This document shows positions 1-9,856 of a DNA stretch of 64,000 nt, one piece after another. Each line of letters starts with the position of its first letter. Position 1 is the stretch's first letter. A program made the position numbers and the translations under genes. The notes under the pieces were generated by a model that did no database searches, was not told the origin of the DNA, and saw only the letters and a program-made list of their open reading frames with translations. Origin of the DNA: Carnegiea gigantea (Eukaryota; Streptophyta; Magnoliopsida; Caryophyllales; Cactaceae); the NCBI GenBank assembly GCA_029747015.1, contig JAKOGI010000178.1:500569-564568 (forward strand), in the 5' to 3' direction.

Positions 1-699
1 TGCTGTTAAAGTTAATGCGCGATGGAGCAAAGGTACATTACAAGTGAATAAACTTTCACTGCAAACAACAAACTATCCGTTACAATTTATACATTTATGA
101 TTCCTAAAGTAATGCACAAAAGGTTCATTGTAATTGGGAAAAGGTTCATTGAATAGCATAAAAGATTCATTGTAGAAAAGTGAGGATGTAAAATTACCAA
201 GAATCCACCATCACCAAATGAGAATCAATGGTAGGATGCACATCTGCAATTTTAAATCAACAAACAGTTGTAACATCCACAAATTCAATGAGAACCAATA
301 TCATTCGTGCATATTTTTAATAATAAATTAATAAATTATGCTCAAAGAAATGATGGTGTCTTCCTACTATCAATTGTGACATTCATAGTTTCACCAAATT
401 TTTCTAGGTGCATGATCTCTGACAGACACCATGATACATGCCCCCTGTATCAACAAATATTGTGTCCTTTAATTACCAAAATTTTTCTATCTATGCTTTT
501 GAAAATTTAGAGTGATTTTACAGTTTCTTACCTCAGTAATTGCCACTCCAACATCAGTATTAGACATGCTAGAGTCCGCTAGAGGCCTTACACCACTTGT
601 TGCCTTCAAAAGCCACATAAGTTATTGCTTTAATTACAATGTGAAAATGAAATTTTTCCATTACTTCTTGAAATAGATTATAACAATTTTAGTATAGTG
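1..699. other. Flank of FAR1-like pseudogene, no gene seen
   Basis: AT-rich DNA downstream of the broken FAR1-like gene. I see no convincing coding frame. It contains several copies of a short motif of the form AAAGGTTCATTG/AAAGATTCATTG (near 32, 117, 139 and 158). It also holds one copy of a repeat of about 140 bp that recurs near 26975-27110. Confidence 0.5.
90..235 (+). repeat. Direct repeat copy 1 (pairs with 26975-27110)
   Basis: This stretch aligns by eye with 26975-27110 in the same orientation. Shared blocks include the AAAGATTCATTG motifs and a closing stretch containing ACCAAGAATCCACCATCACC followed by AAAT.AGAATCAAT. The two copies lie on either side of the Athila insertion, near the two ends of the FAR1-like gene. 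Confidence 0.6.
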
Positions 700-1110
700 A
701 TCCCTGGGATGTAGAGATGATGGGTTGATATTGAGAGGGCTGAAACTGTTTGTTGGTTGTCTTACAGCATTCTTCTTTCTTGCCTTCACTTGATTGCTTT
801 TCTTTTTAGTGATGCTTACTTTTCTCATGTTCTTTGTGCCCTTTGTCTCTTAATCCAGTGGGGTTGTGGACTATTCTGCTTGAGTTTACATTTTCATCTT
901 ATGATCTAGAATGACATATAAGGCCTATGTACATCTCAATAGCTTCCTTCACCTTTTGAAATAATTCTTTGCATAAAGCTCTTGTTCTTCCATTTGTGGC
1001 TGAAGTGGTGATGAGTGTAGTGAATCTTCACAACATTTGTAATCACCCAACAAATGAAGAAGTGTCAGCATACTTGTTGAAAGATCATGCACTATCGATG
1101 TCTTTATAGC
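700..1110 (-). pseudogene. FAR1/FHY3-like gene, 3' (C-terminal) fragment
   Basis: Minus-strand reading gives fragments typical of the tail of FAR1-related sequence proteins: a segment reading RALCKELFQKVKEAIEMYIG, then a basic tail containing HNPTGLRDKG and Lys/His-rich sequence. Stops interrupt it. The rest of the gene lies at 24920-27260. The two parts abut the ends of the Athila element, which is bounded by the 5-bp duplication atagc (1106-1110 and 24920-24924), so this is the downstream half of one gene split by that insertion. FAR1/FHY3 proteins are domesticated Mutator-like transposases acting as nuclear transcription factors. Whether this copy was a host gene or a MULE transposase cannot be told from the sequence. 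Confidence 0.55.
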
Positions 1111-1442
1111 TGTTAAGTCATGATTCATGCATATTTTTAATAATTATTTAGGTTATATTATACAATATTGTTTTGTCTAGTTTACTTTATTTTATTTATT
1201 TTTTAGGTTATGGATTAATAAAGTGAAGAGGAGAAGAAAAGTATTGAAGTGTGGGTTTTATTTATAGAAGGATTTTACAAGCGGATTTTTAAGTCGGTTC
1301 GAAAATAATGATTTATGAAAAATATTATTTTCATAATAATTTATTTGGACTAGGAATATAAGATTACTACTCCTAATTAAAGAGGAATTAGAAGACTTGG
1401 AAGATAAGAAATCCTCTAAGGAAAAAAAAAAAACTAGTACAA

Positions 1443-1456
1443 CTATAATATAAATT
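1443..1456 (+). promoter_or_regulatory. Candidate TATA box of Athila LTR
   Basis: TATAATATAAATTC in the 5' LTR corresponds to CTATAAATTAA near 22895 in the 3' LTR. Both lie just upstream of a conserved block containing AACGCCGGAT. The position is plausible for an LTR promoter, but the assignment rests only on the motif and its conservation in both LTRs. Confidence 0.35.
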
Positions 1457-1852
1457 CAACCTTTTCAAGGCTACCTCTAGATATTTTTCAACGCCGGATC
1501 CCCATCACACTCATACTCCATGTTCTCACCACCACCTCCAATCCTTAATACTTCATCATCAATTCTCATCATAATCACTGCCTCACCATCACCTAATCAC
1601 CATCCGTCGTCATCATCATCATATATCATTATCTTACCCCTTCCTTCATCTTGCCACAACATCACATGAAGTCTAATCTTATCACCAATCACCATATATC
1701 ATCATCATTAGAAGCTCATGTATACACTGGCTCCCAGGACCATTATCATCATCATCATCCTCAAATTATTGGTTAAGATTACTATAGTGTTGTTGTTATT
1801 TTGTTAATTTAGGTTAATAATTAAGCATGAACATTTTAGATATTTTATGTGG

Positions 1853-3545
1853 TGTTGAATTAGCATATTCAGTTTTGATGACAACAAACCCAAGTGTAAA
1901 ATGCTCTTAAGTAATGTTGCTCCAAACAAAGTTCTCCAAACAGGCATACACTGTTATTTTCAATATGCGTCTTAACTTGTTTGCTGAATGTTGAGAACAA
2001 GTCTTAAGAACAGGTCTCATACCTTGATGACTCACGCTCAAGTCAAGAACACCACCTCGATGAGTTGATTGTGTGTTAAGATCAGTTCCTGAACTCAAGC
2101 AATACAAGAACAACCTGGCAAACAGGCTAGGTGTTTCAAGGACAATCCAGCAAACAGGCCTTTCTGAACTCAAGCGATACAAGAACAACCTGGCAAACAG
2201 GTTGGTCTAGGTGGTTGGGGCAGCGTATTCGTCTTGAACAAGATGACTGGATCTACAACAAGATGTCTTGGGTAATTTAGGTTTTATTTTTTAGACTCTT
2301 GTTAATATGCCAATCTTGAAAAGTCTCTAACTAACCACTCTTGAATTGGTTGCGCTATTTGCTTCAGAACACCAAGTTTGAACAACCCTGTAAACAGGGT
2401 ACCTAGGGTGTTTCTGAACTGCAACGGCCAAACCCGGTCACTTTGGAAAACTTATTTTGGTTGGCCAAAAGCTCTAATATATTTTGATAAAATTCCAAGA
2501 CAGCAATTTAAGCTGTAGGAAATCTTTTGTTATGAAAATCACTTGGGAGATTTGCAAAACTGATTTTGGAAAATATTTACCAAAACCGAAAATATTTCTC
2601 TCTTATCCTTTGGAAAGTGATTAATTCAAAATTCAAGCTGAGATTCTTTTCCAGGTATTTCACGGCTATTTTTAAGGGGAAAAGATAGTCTTTTATCTTC
2701 CAAAATCAAATCCCTACAATATTGGGAAACTCTATCCTCATTGGATCTTTTAGCCGTTGGAATTCTCTGTGCTAAGCAAAAATCTCTCTTTGCTAAACAT
2801 AGCTGATTTTATCACTTCTCCTTGTTTTTGACCGTTGGATTTTTTGTTTAAAAACTCAACATTTCACTCCCATTCATGAGAGAAGAAAAAACGAGAAACA
2901 TACACAACATACGCAAAAAGGGAGAAGTGCAAAAGTGGTTTTTCTAGTGAGAAGAATTTTTCGAGCTACTCTTGAGAAAAGAAAAACCGAGACAAGTTGT
3001 GTTTAAGCTGAGCTTTCAAGATATTGGCATACTAGGACCTCATTGTACCTTACATCTGCTTAAATCAGAAGCACCCCCGTAAGGTGTTTTGTAACCCTGA
3101 TCTTGGATCAGAAAAGTGAGTGAGTGGTCCTCAGTCGTGTGGACTTTGGACGTGTCCAATCTGGTGAGATTTGGACGTGGTGTAACCTTTCTTAGAAAAG
3201 AAGGTTACGTGATTGCAAGTTGTAACAAGGTGTGTTACATTTGTAATGTGTGAAGCCCGTTAGTGAAAGTGGTTAAGTCCTACACGAGGTAGGTCGTGGT
3301 TTTTTACACCTCAGTTGGGCTAGAGGCGTTTTCCACGGAAAAATTATGTGTGCTTTATTTCCGCATTTATCTTGTTGATTTTCGCCTTTGAGCAAATTGG
3401 AAACATCTGGTGCAAACAAGTCAGAAGGTTGTTTGTAAATCAAGAACAACCTCTGCAATCAGGAGGGTGTTTGTCAGTAAGTACGTGAAAATCGAACACC
3501 ACAATTCACCCCCCCTCTTGTGGGTAAGTACTCCTAAATTCAACA
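1853..3545 (+). repeat. SIRE-like Copia 5' LTR
   Basis: 1,693 bp, begins TGTTGAATTAG and ends AATTCAACA. It is nearly identical to 9857-11551. The LTR is rich in short AACAACCTGGCAAACAGG-type repeats. Small open frames on the minus strand at 1907-2188 and 9911-10192 are identical LTR shadows, not genes. Confidence 0.95.
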
Positions 3546-3547
3546 AG

Positions 3548-3559
3548 TGGTATCAGAGC
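3548..3559 (+). other. Primer-binding site of the SIRE-like Copia
   Basis: TGGTATCAGAGC, complementary to the 3' end of plant initiator tRNA-Met, two bases after the 5' LTR. It primes minus-strand DNA synthesis. Confidence 0.92.
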
Positions 3560-3602
3560 AGGTTCTCTCACAAAAGGGCTAACACCTTGAGAGATTCTGA
3601 AG

Positions 3603-5096
3603 ATGAGTACACCACAAGGAATCCTTGAAGGGCAATCCATTACTCGGCCACCCTATTTCAACGGCCAACATTATAGTTGGTGGAAGAATAGGATGGAGAA
3701 CTATATTCAGGCAGAAGATTATGAATTATGGATGCTCATCAAGAACGGGCCCCTTGTTCCCACCAAGGTGCTTGAAGATGGTAAGAAGGTTCCCAAGGAA
3801 CCCATAGAGTTTGATGCTGAAGACTATAAGAAAATGGAAAAGAATGCCAAGGCCAAGAAGCTATTATATTTTGGCCTAGGTCCAGATGAATATACACGTA
3901 TCTCGGAGTGTGAGTCATCCCAGGAGATATGGAATGCCCTCCAAGTAGCTCATGAAGGGACAAGTCAAGTCAAACAATCACGTATTGAGCTACTCATGAG
4001 GCAATATGAGTTGTTTGATATGGGTGATCGTGAGAACGTGATGGATATGTACACACGCTTCACCCACATAACAAACGAGCTAAAATCCCTGGGAAAATCC
4101 TTCACCACAGAAGAGCTGGTGAGGAAGATTCTAAGGATTTTGCCTCGGTCTTGGGAAGCGAAGGTGACAGCCATCCAAGAAGCTAAAGACATGAACAAGA
4201 TCACCCTCGACTAGTTGATTGGCAATCTTCAAACCTATGAACTCAGAAAGAACTCACAACAAAAAGAGGAGCAGAAGAAGGATTGTGGGCTTGCCTTGAA
4301 AGCACAAGAAGATGATGACTCTGACCTTGAGGATGAAGAGATGGCCTTAATGACACGAAAGTTCAAGAAATTCTTCAAAAAGGTCAAAGAAAACAGCAAA
4401 AGAAAGGACTTCAGTAAATCCAGAAACACCCCCCGAGAACAGTTCACAGGGTGTTTTAAATGTGGCAAACCAGATCACCTTGTGAAAAACTGCCCTCTGC
4501 TTCGAGAAGAGCAGGAGTTCGAACAACCCAGAAAACAGGTTCGAAAACAACCTGTGAACACCTCAGGCAAAAGATTCTCGAAGGCTATGCTTGCTGCCTG
4601 GGGAGACTCTTCTGAGGATGAAGGTGAATCTGAAAGTGAAGGAGATGCTGTAGCTCTCATGGCACAAAGTGACTCAGACTCAGATGATGAATCCACAAAC
4701 AGCTTGACTGATCTCAAGAACAAGGTACGTGGTCTCAATAAAGCAACTCTCGAAAAACTTTTGTATACCTTGATGGATACTTGTGCTGAATTGAAACGAG
4801 ATGTCCGAGACCTAGAACTAGAAAATGAGATCCTTAAGAATGAGAAACTTGAGGCTGAAAGAGAAATTCTAGCTTCACATCAAACCATAAATGACCTTAG
4901 GGAGACCTTGATCTTGAACGAAGTAAAATATACACCAATCAAGCCAAGGCTGAAAAGGAAACCCTTGAGCTTAAAGAAAAGGTCGAAGTTTTGCTTGCTG
5001 AAAACAAGAACTTGTCGGCTAAAGCAAAACACACAGAACACGACCTTGCCACAAACAGGTTATGGAACAAGTCCTCACAAGCCCTTGATTGGTTAA
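3603..5096 (+). pseudogene. SIRE-like gag, broken
   Basis: Starts at ATG 3603, 57 bases after the LTR. The N-terminal part is a Copia gag of the UBN2/DUF4219 type (segment YFNGQHYSWWKNRMENYI). A TAG at 4212-4214 interrupts the frame, which continues to about 4930 with a CCHC zinc knuckle CFKCGKPDHLVKNC near 4452-4493, then a Ser/Asp/Glu-rich region and a coiled-coil-like stretch. Around 4925-4990 a one-base shift moves the frame; the continuation is at 4991-5368. Gag forms the virus-like particle in which reverse transcription takes place. With the stop and shift no full product can be made. Confidence 0.88.
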
Positions 5097-5368
5097 ACAC
5101 TCACCACAGTCGAAACAAAAAGGGACTTGGATATAAGCCTAAACGAACCGTTTACCCAATCCATAGAAAGTATGTGGGATTACCTGAAAACATTGTTTGC
5201 TTTTATTGTGGTAAAACTGGTCACTATCAATATTCATGTCCTTCAAGAAGGTATGCCATTGAAAAGAATGAAAGGTATGTGAAACAAATCTGGATTAGGA
5301 AAGATGAGCTTTATTTGTCTAAAAGAATGGGACCCAAGTGGATCTGGGTTCCCAAAACTAACCCTTGA
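4991..5368 (+). pseudogene. SIRE-like gag C-terminus with second zinc knuckle
   Basis: Continuation of gag in the shifted frame. It carries a second CCHC box, CFYCGKTGHYQYSC, near 5199-5240, and ends with GPKWIWVPKTNP before a TGA at 5366-5368. The same frame reopens directly into protease, so this stop separates gag from pol. SIRE-type elements are known to have a stop between gag and pol. Whether this TGA is that ancestral feature or a decay mutation cannot be settled here. Confidence 0.75.
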
Positions 5369-5374
5369 TTTGTT

Positions 5375-7015
5375 TTGCAGGCTGAAGTGAGAGAGAACAA
5401 CCCCACAAACAACCCAGCAAACAGGGTAAGAAACACCCTGGCAAATAGCTCAGAAAATAACCTTGAAAACAGGCAGCTGTGGTATGTTGATAGTGGGTGT
5501 TCGCGGCATATGACCGGAGAAAAATCAAACTTTCTCTCACTTACAGCTTCAACCGGTGGGAGCGTGGCTTTTGGAAACGGCAAGTCTGGGACAATTGTCG
5601 GTATAGGTAGCATTGGTAAAACTCTCTCCCACTCAATTGATAATGTGCACTTAGTTGATGGTTTAAAGCATAATTTACTAAGTGTGTCCCAACTGTGTGA
5701 CAAGAACAATCTAGTGGTGTTCTCACGAACACATTGCTTGGTTGTCAATGCCAACACAGGAGACGTTGTGTTAAAGGGGAAGCGTCACAAAAATGTTTAC
5801 AAAGTTTGTATTTCCACACTTCTCCAAAACAACCTGACTTGTTTGAGTGCTGTGAATGATGATATAATGCTCTGGCACAAGAGACTAGGTCATGCGAGCC
5901 TTACTCTTTTAAACAAACTTGTTTCCAAAGACTTAGTTGTTGGACTACCTTCCATCAAGTTTAATGATGACAGGGTATGTGAAGCTTGTGCAAAAGGAAA
6001 ACAAGTCAGATTGTCTTTTAAATCAAAAAGGTGTGTTAGCACTACCCGACCTCTTGAATTATTACACATTGATCTATGTGGTCCTATGAGGATAACAAGT
6101 AGAGGTGGGAAGAGGTATGTGCTTGTCATAGTGGATGATTACTCTCGATTTACTTGGACCCTGTTCTTAGCCTCCAAGGATGAAACTTTTGAGAATTTTA
6201 TTGCCCTTCTCAAAAAGGTTGAAAAGAGAGTAGGACACTCATTGGTTAGCTTGAGGTCTGATCATGGTACTGAATTTGAAAATGCAAGTTTTATAGAATT
6301 TTGTAATACGCATGGTGTTGATCATAACTTCTCGGCCCCAAGAACACCCTAACAGAATGGGGTGGTTGAGCGCAAAAACCGCACCCTAGAAGACATGACT
6401 AGGACAATGCTTATTGCTAGTGGTCTTCCTAGGAACTTTTGGGTAGAAGCTTTGAACACATCATGTTACATTATGAATAGATGTATGATTAGACCTATTT
6501 TGAACAAAACTCCCTACGAACTCTTCAAAGGCAGAAAGCCCAACATTATGCATTTAAGAACATTCGGTTGTAGGTGTTTTGTGCATAATAATGGGAAGGA
6601 TGCTTTAGGAAAGTTTGATCCCAGGAGTGATGAGGCAATATTTCTCGGTTATTCCTCTCACAGCAAGGCATACAAAGTCTTTAACAAAAGAACCTTGTGC
6701 GTTGAGGAAAGTGTGCATGTGCTTTTTGATGAATCTAACACTTTGAATAAGAATGGTGCACAGGAAGAAGAGTTTGAATTAAGTCTTATCCGAAAAGAAG
6801 TGTTGCCCCATGAGAGACACGGTAAGAACACCATGGAGACAACAGGCCCAGAAGTTGTTCCTCAAAACGGCAGGCAAGGTGAACACCAAACAGGGGAAAA
6901 CACCGTTGAACCTGTTCGGGACCATGTTCTTCAGGAACAGGCTTACAAACAGGTGCAGAAACAGGCTCAGGAGGTGTTCGTGAGCCTGATTCTCCAAATA
7001 TTCCGGCTAGAGTAG
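5375..7015 (+). pseudogene. SIRE-like pol, protease and integrase part, broken
   Basis: Protease motif WYVDSGCSRHMTG near 5479-5517, with the catalytic Asp-Ser-Gly present. Then the GAG-pre-integrase segment (LWHKRLGHAS), the CxxC zinc-binding motif (VCEACAKGK), and the integrase core with HIDLCGP, RSDHGTEFEN and VVERKNR, which supply the D, D and E residues. A TAA at 6350-6352 falls just before the glutamate motif; the frame reopens at 6353 and continues to TAG 7013-7015. Near 6900-6960 the true frame changes by one base into the frame of the RT ORF. Function: polyprotein cleavage and insertion of cDNA into the genome. Not translatable in full. Confidence 0.88.
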
Positions 7016-7020
7016 AGCAT

Positions 7021-8694
7021 GTGTCTGTGGATCCACTTACTCCACGACCATGGAAGCACCATAGTTCACACCCCCTTGATCAAATTCTGTTTGATATTAA
7101 CAGTGGAGTGCAAACTAGGTCTAAGCTTAAGAATTTCTGTGCTTTCTATGCTTTTCTCTCTAACATTGAGCCAAAGAATGTGAATGAAGCTCTTGCAGAT
7201 TCAGATTGGGTCACGGCAATGCAAGAAGAGCTCCATCAATTTGAAAGAAACAGAGTATGGCACCTGGTACCTAAACCTGCAGAGAGAACAATCATTGGAA
7301 CCAAGTGGGTGTTCCGAAACAAACTGGATGAGTCAGGAACAGTCACTAGGAACAAGGCACGGCTGGTTGTTCAAGGGTATAACCAAGAAGAAGGAATCGA
7401 TTATGAAAAAACCTTTGTACCAGTTGCTAGAATTAAGGCTATTCGAATCCTAATAGCCTTTGCAGCTCATATGGAAATCAAGCTATATCAAATGGACGTG
7501 AAAAGTGCATTCCTAAACGGATACCTTAAAGAAGAGGTGTATGTCAAACAACCCCCTGGTTTTGAAAACAGTGAATTTCCTAACCATGTTTTCAAACTTG
7601 ACAAAGCTCTTTATGGTTTAAAACAAGCTCCTAGAGTTTGGTATGAACGTTTGTCAAGTTTTTTACTTGAAAATAATTTTAGAAGAGGCAAGGTAGACAA
7701 TACCTTGTTTCTAAAATCTAAGGGGGAACATTTATTGATTGTCCAAATATATGTTGATGACATTATATTTGGTGCAACTCATCATGATTTATGCAATGAA
7801 TTTTCAAATATGATGAGGAGTGAGTTTGAGATGAGCATGATAGGTGAGCTTAACTTTTTCTTAGGCTTACAAATCAAGCAAACTCCAAACGGCACCATGA
7901 TCCATCAACAAAAGTATATCAAGGAGCTACTTAAGCGTTTTGGGATGGAGTCGGCCAAATCCATAGACACTCCTATTTCTCCTTCAACCAAGTTGGTTAT
8001 GGATGATGGGAGTCCCTCAGTTGAGGAGAAACTCTATAGGGGCATGATTGGGTCACTCCTATACCTAACCGCTAGTAGACCAGATATTGTTTTTAGTGTT
8101 GGTTTATGTGCCCGTTTTCAGTCTAATCCTAAGGAAACTCATCTTAAGGCTGTTAAACGGATACTAAGATATTTGAAGCATACACCCAATTTAGCTTTAT
8201 GGTATCCTAGAGGTTGCAATTTTGATCTTGTTGGATATGCTGATGCTGACTATGCTGGATTCCTAGTTGATAGAAAGAGTACCTCAGGTATGGCTCACTT
8301 TCTTGGACCTTGTTTGGTATCTTGGGCTACCAAGAAGCAACATTCAGTTGCCATGTCCACAGCAGAAGCTGAATATGTTGCAGCAGCTTCATGTTGTGCT
8401 CAACTGTTGTGGATAAGACAACAGCTTAAGGACTTTTGTGTTGACACTGGATGCATTCCTATTTTTTGTGATAACACAAGTGCAATTAACATTGCCAAAA
8501 ATCCATGTCAACATAAAAGAACAAAGCATATTGACATTCGACATCATTTCTTGAGAGATAATGTTGAAAAGGGTTTAATTTCTATGAATTTTTGCACAAC
8601 GAAAAATCAAATTGCTGATATATTCACTAAGGCACTAGCTAGAGATCAATTTGAGAGAAATAGACTGGAACTAGGGTTGGTAAGAACACCCTGA
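7021..8694 (+). CDS. SIRE-like pol, reverse transcriptase and RNase H (557 codons open)
   Basis: The longest open frame in the window. It opens with the linker after integrase, then Copia RT (segments VNEALADSDWVTAMQEE, ARLVVQGYNQEEGIDYE, QMDVKSAFLNGYL, LYGLKQAPR) with catalytic box IYVDDIIFG near 7747-7773. RNase H follows, with GYADADYAGF, STAEAEYVA, FCDNTSAINIAKNP and KHIDIRHHFLRD. It ends at TGA 8692-8694 after LGLVRTP. The domain set is complete and uninterrupted, but it is cut off from protease and integrase by a frameshift upstream and has no start of its own, so it is a remnant of the polyprotein rather than an independent gene. Confidence 0.9.
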   Translation: MSVDPLTPRPWKHHSSHPLDQILFDINSGVQTRSKLKNFCAFYAFLSNIEPKNVNEALADSDWVTAMQEELHQFERNRVWHLVPKPAERTIIGTKWVFRNKLDESGTVTRNKARLVVQGYNQEEGIDYEKTFVPVARIKAIRILIAFAAHMEIKLYQMDVKSAFLNGYLKEEVYVKQPPGFENSEFPNHVFKLDKALYGLKQAPRVWYERLSSFLLENNFRRGKVDNTLFLKSKGEHLLIVQIYVDDIIFGATHHDLCNEFSNMMRSEFEMSMIGELNFFLGLQIKQTPNGTMIHQQKYIKELLKRFGMESAKSIDTPISPSTKLVMDDGSPSVEEKLYRGMIGSLLYLTASRPDIVFSVGLCARFQSNPKETHLKAVKRILRYLKHTPNLALWYPRGCNFDLVGYADADYAGFLVDRKSTSGMAHFLGPCLVSWATKKQHSVAMSTAEAEYVAAASCCAQLLWIRQQLKDFCVDTGCIPIFCDNTSAINIAKNPCQHKRTKHIDIRHHFLRDNVEKGLISMNFCTTKNQIADIFTKALARDQFERNRLELGLVRTP

Positions 8695-9086
8695 GATGCT
8701 TGTTTTCAAGACATGAACTAGGTTTGGTAAAAACAACCTCTGCACCCTGTTCTCTCCCCTTGTTTGCAAATCTTATTAGCAACTGATGTGATTTATGTAC
8801 AATGAGTGCATACTCTCGAATTGCGTGCGTTTTTAATTTATACAAAGAGTGCAGCATAAGGGGATGTACTAAGGATCACTGGAGCAGCTCTGCCACCCCT
8901 AGTACCAATGAGTCAAATCAAGATCAAACGGCGAAGAACAGGCAGGTATCTTGATCGAACGGACAGAACAGGTACGTCCCTTGGTTAATGCATATGGGAA
9001 TGTGTTTTCTTTAAACCTTCCTCCTTAGCAAGGCACACGCCTTTAATGTTCTCACCCGTTGCAAACCTAGAGATGTTTAAAAGATT
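8695..9086 (+). other. Spacer between pol and the 3' ORF of the SIRE-like Copia
   Basis: No long open frame. It contains AACAACCTCTGCAC-type stretches like those in the LTR. It presumably is the untranslated spacer or the decayed start of the 3' ORF. Confidence 0.5.
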
Positions 9087-9113
9087 TTGGGTGCAATAAA
9101 CCTCCCTGCAATC

Positions 9114-9536
9114 ATGATTCGCCACATAGGGCGAATTGCGAACACCACCCGAGCCCATGATCTTGGCTATGGGTTTCTGCTGAGAAAGGTGTTTGAGCAC
9201 TTTGGGATAGCGCTCACACGGAGAGTGGCGGCCCAAATCATTGATGAGATTGGGATTGACACCCTGCTAGGGTGTGGCTATGAGGTTGGCGAAGGGTCAG
9301 TCTCCAAACAGGGTCGTCGACCACCTCGACCACCTGTTTCTGGGCAACCTTCCATCAAGGTTGAGGCTGTTCTTGAGGACAATGTTCGCCTCAAGGATGA
9401 GCTCTCCGCCGTCAAGGCTGCTCTTGCTGAGGAACAAGCCCTCTCCGCCAAACGCCATGAAGATTTGCTTGCCCTTCTCTCCACCCTTACCCCCAGCATT
9501 CCTCCTCTGCAAACGAAACCACTCCCTGCTCCCTGA
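9114..9536 (+). CDS. Third ORF of the SIRE-like Copia (env-like position)
   Basis: The frame is open from 9087. The first ATG in frame is at 9114, giving 140 residues. The first half includes HDLGYGFLLRKVFEHFGI and IGIDTLLGCGYEVGEG, which resembles the conserved block of the putative plant transposon protein found in 3' ORFs of plant retroelements. The second half is a predicted coiled coil (LEDNVRLKDELSAVKAAL and following) and then a Pro-rich tail. It lies where SIRE elements carry an env-like ORF, but I see no signal peptide or membrane segment, so an envelope role is not supported. It is richer in G+C than the flanking sequence. It is probably a shortened version of a longer ORF. Confidence 0.55.
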   Translation: MIRHIGRIANTTRAHDLGYGFLLRKVFEHFGIALTRRVAAQIIDEIGIDTLLGCGYEVGEGSVSKQGRRPPRPPVSGQPSIKVEAVLEDNVRLKDELSAVKAALAEEQALSAKRHEDLLALLSTLTPSIPPLQTKPLPAP

Positions 9537-9842
9537 TTGTCTAGGCTGGTCTCTAGTCTCCTCCTCCTCCTTTCTTAGTTTTGTTGTTTTGGCATTGTAC
9601 TACTTTTCTTTGCAATGAAATATCTATTTGCAATGCTTTATATGCTTTTCTTGCAACCGTCCTGTTGTTCATGCTTTTTAATGATGCCAAAAGGTGGAAG
9701 AATAATGTAACCTATTGATAAAGTATGACGAATGAGCCTGACCTTGACTCGATAGGGTGGGTTGACCTCTAACTCCTTGTACCTACGTGGATCCCTATCA
9801 GCATTCAATTTTTTTAATATGGACACTTGGTTTGTCATCATC

Positions 9843-9855
9843 AAAAAGGGGGAAA
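9843..9855 (+). other. Polypurine tract of the SIRE-like Copia
   Basis: AAAAAGGGGGAAA directly before the 3' LTR (starts 9857). It primes plus-strand DNA synthesis. Confidence 0.9.
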
Positions 9856-9856
9856 T

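Noticed and set aside
1500..1770. CAT/CAC-rich tract that looks like a microsatellite or possible regulatory array
   Set aside because: The same tract is present in the other Athila LTR (22935-23210); it is an inherited LTR feature, too irregular for a simple array.
1907..2188. 93-codon minus-strand frame, repeated identically at 9911-10192
   Set aside because: It lies wholly in the LTRs of the SIRE-like Copia, and the identity reflects LTR duplication. No motif or start context supports a gene.
8639..8857. Minus-strand frame over the end of RNase H
   Set aside because: Overlaps the well-supported RNase H on the other strand and has no motif.
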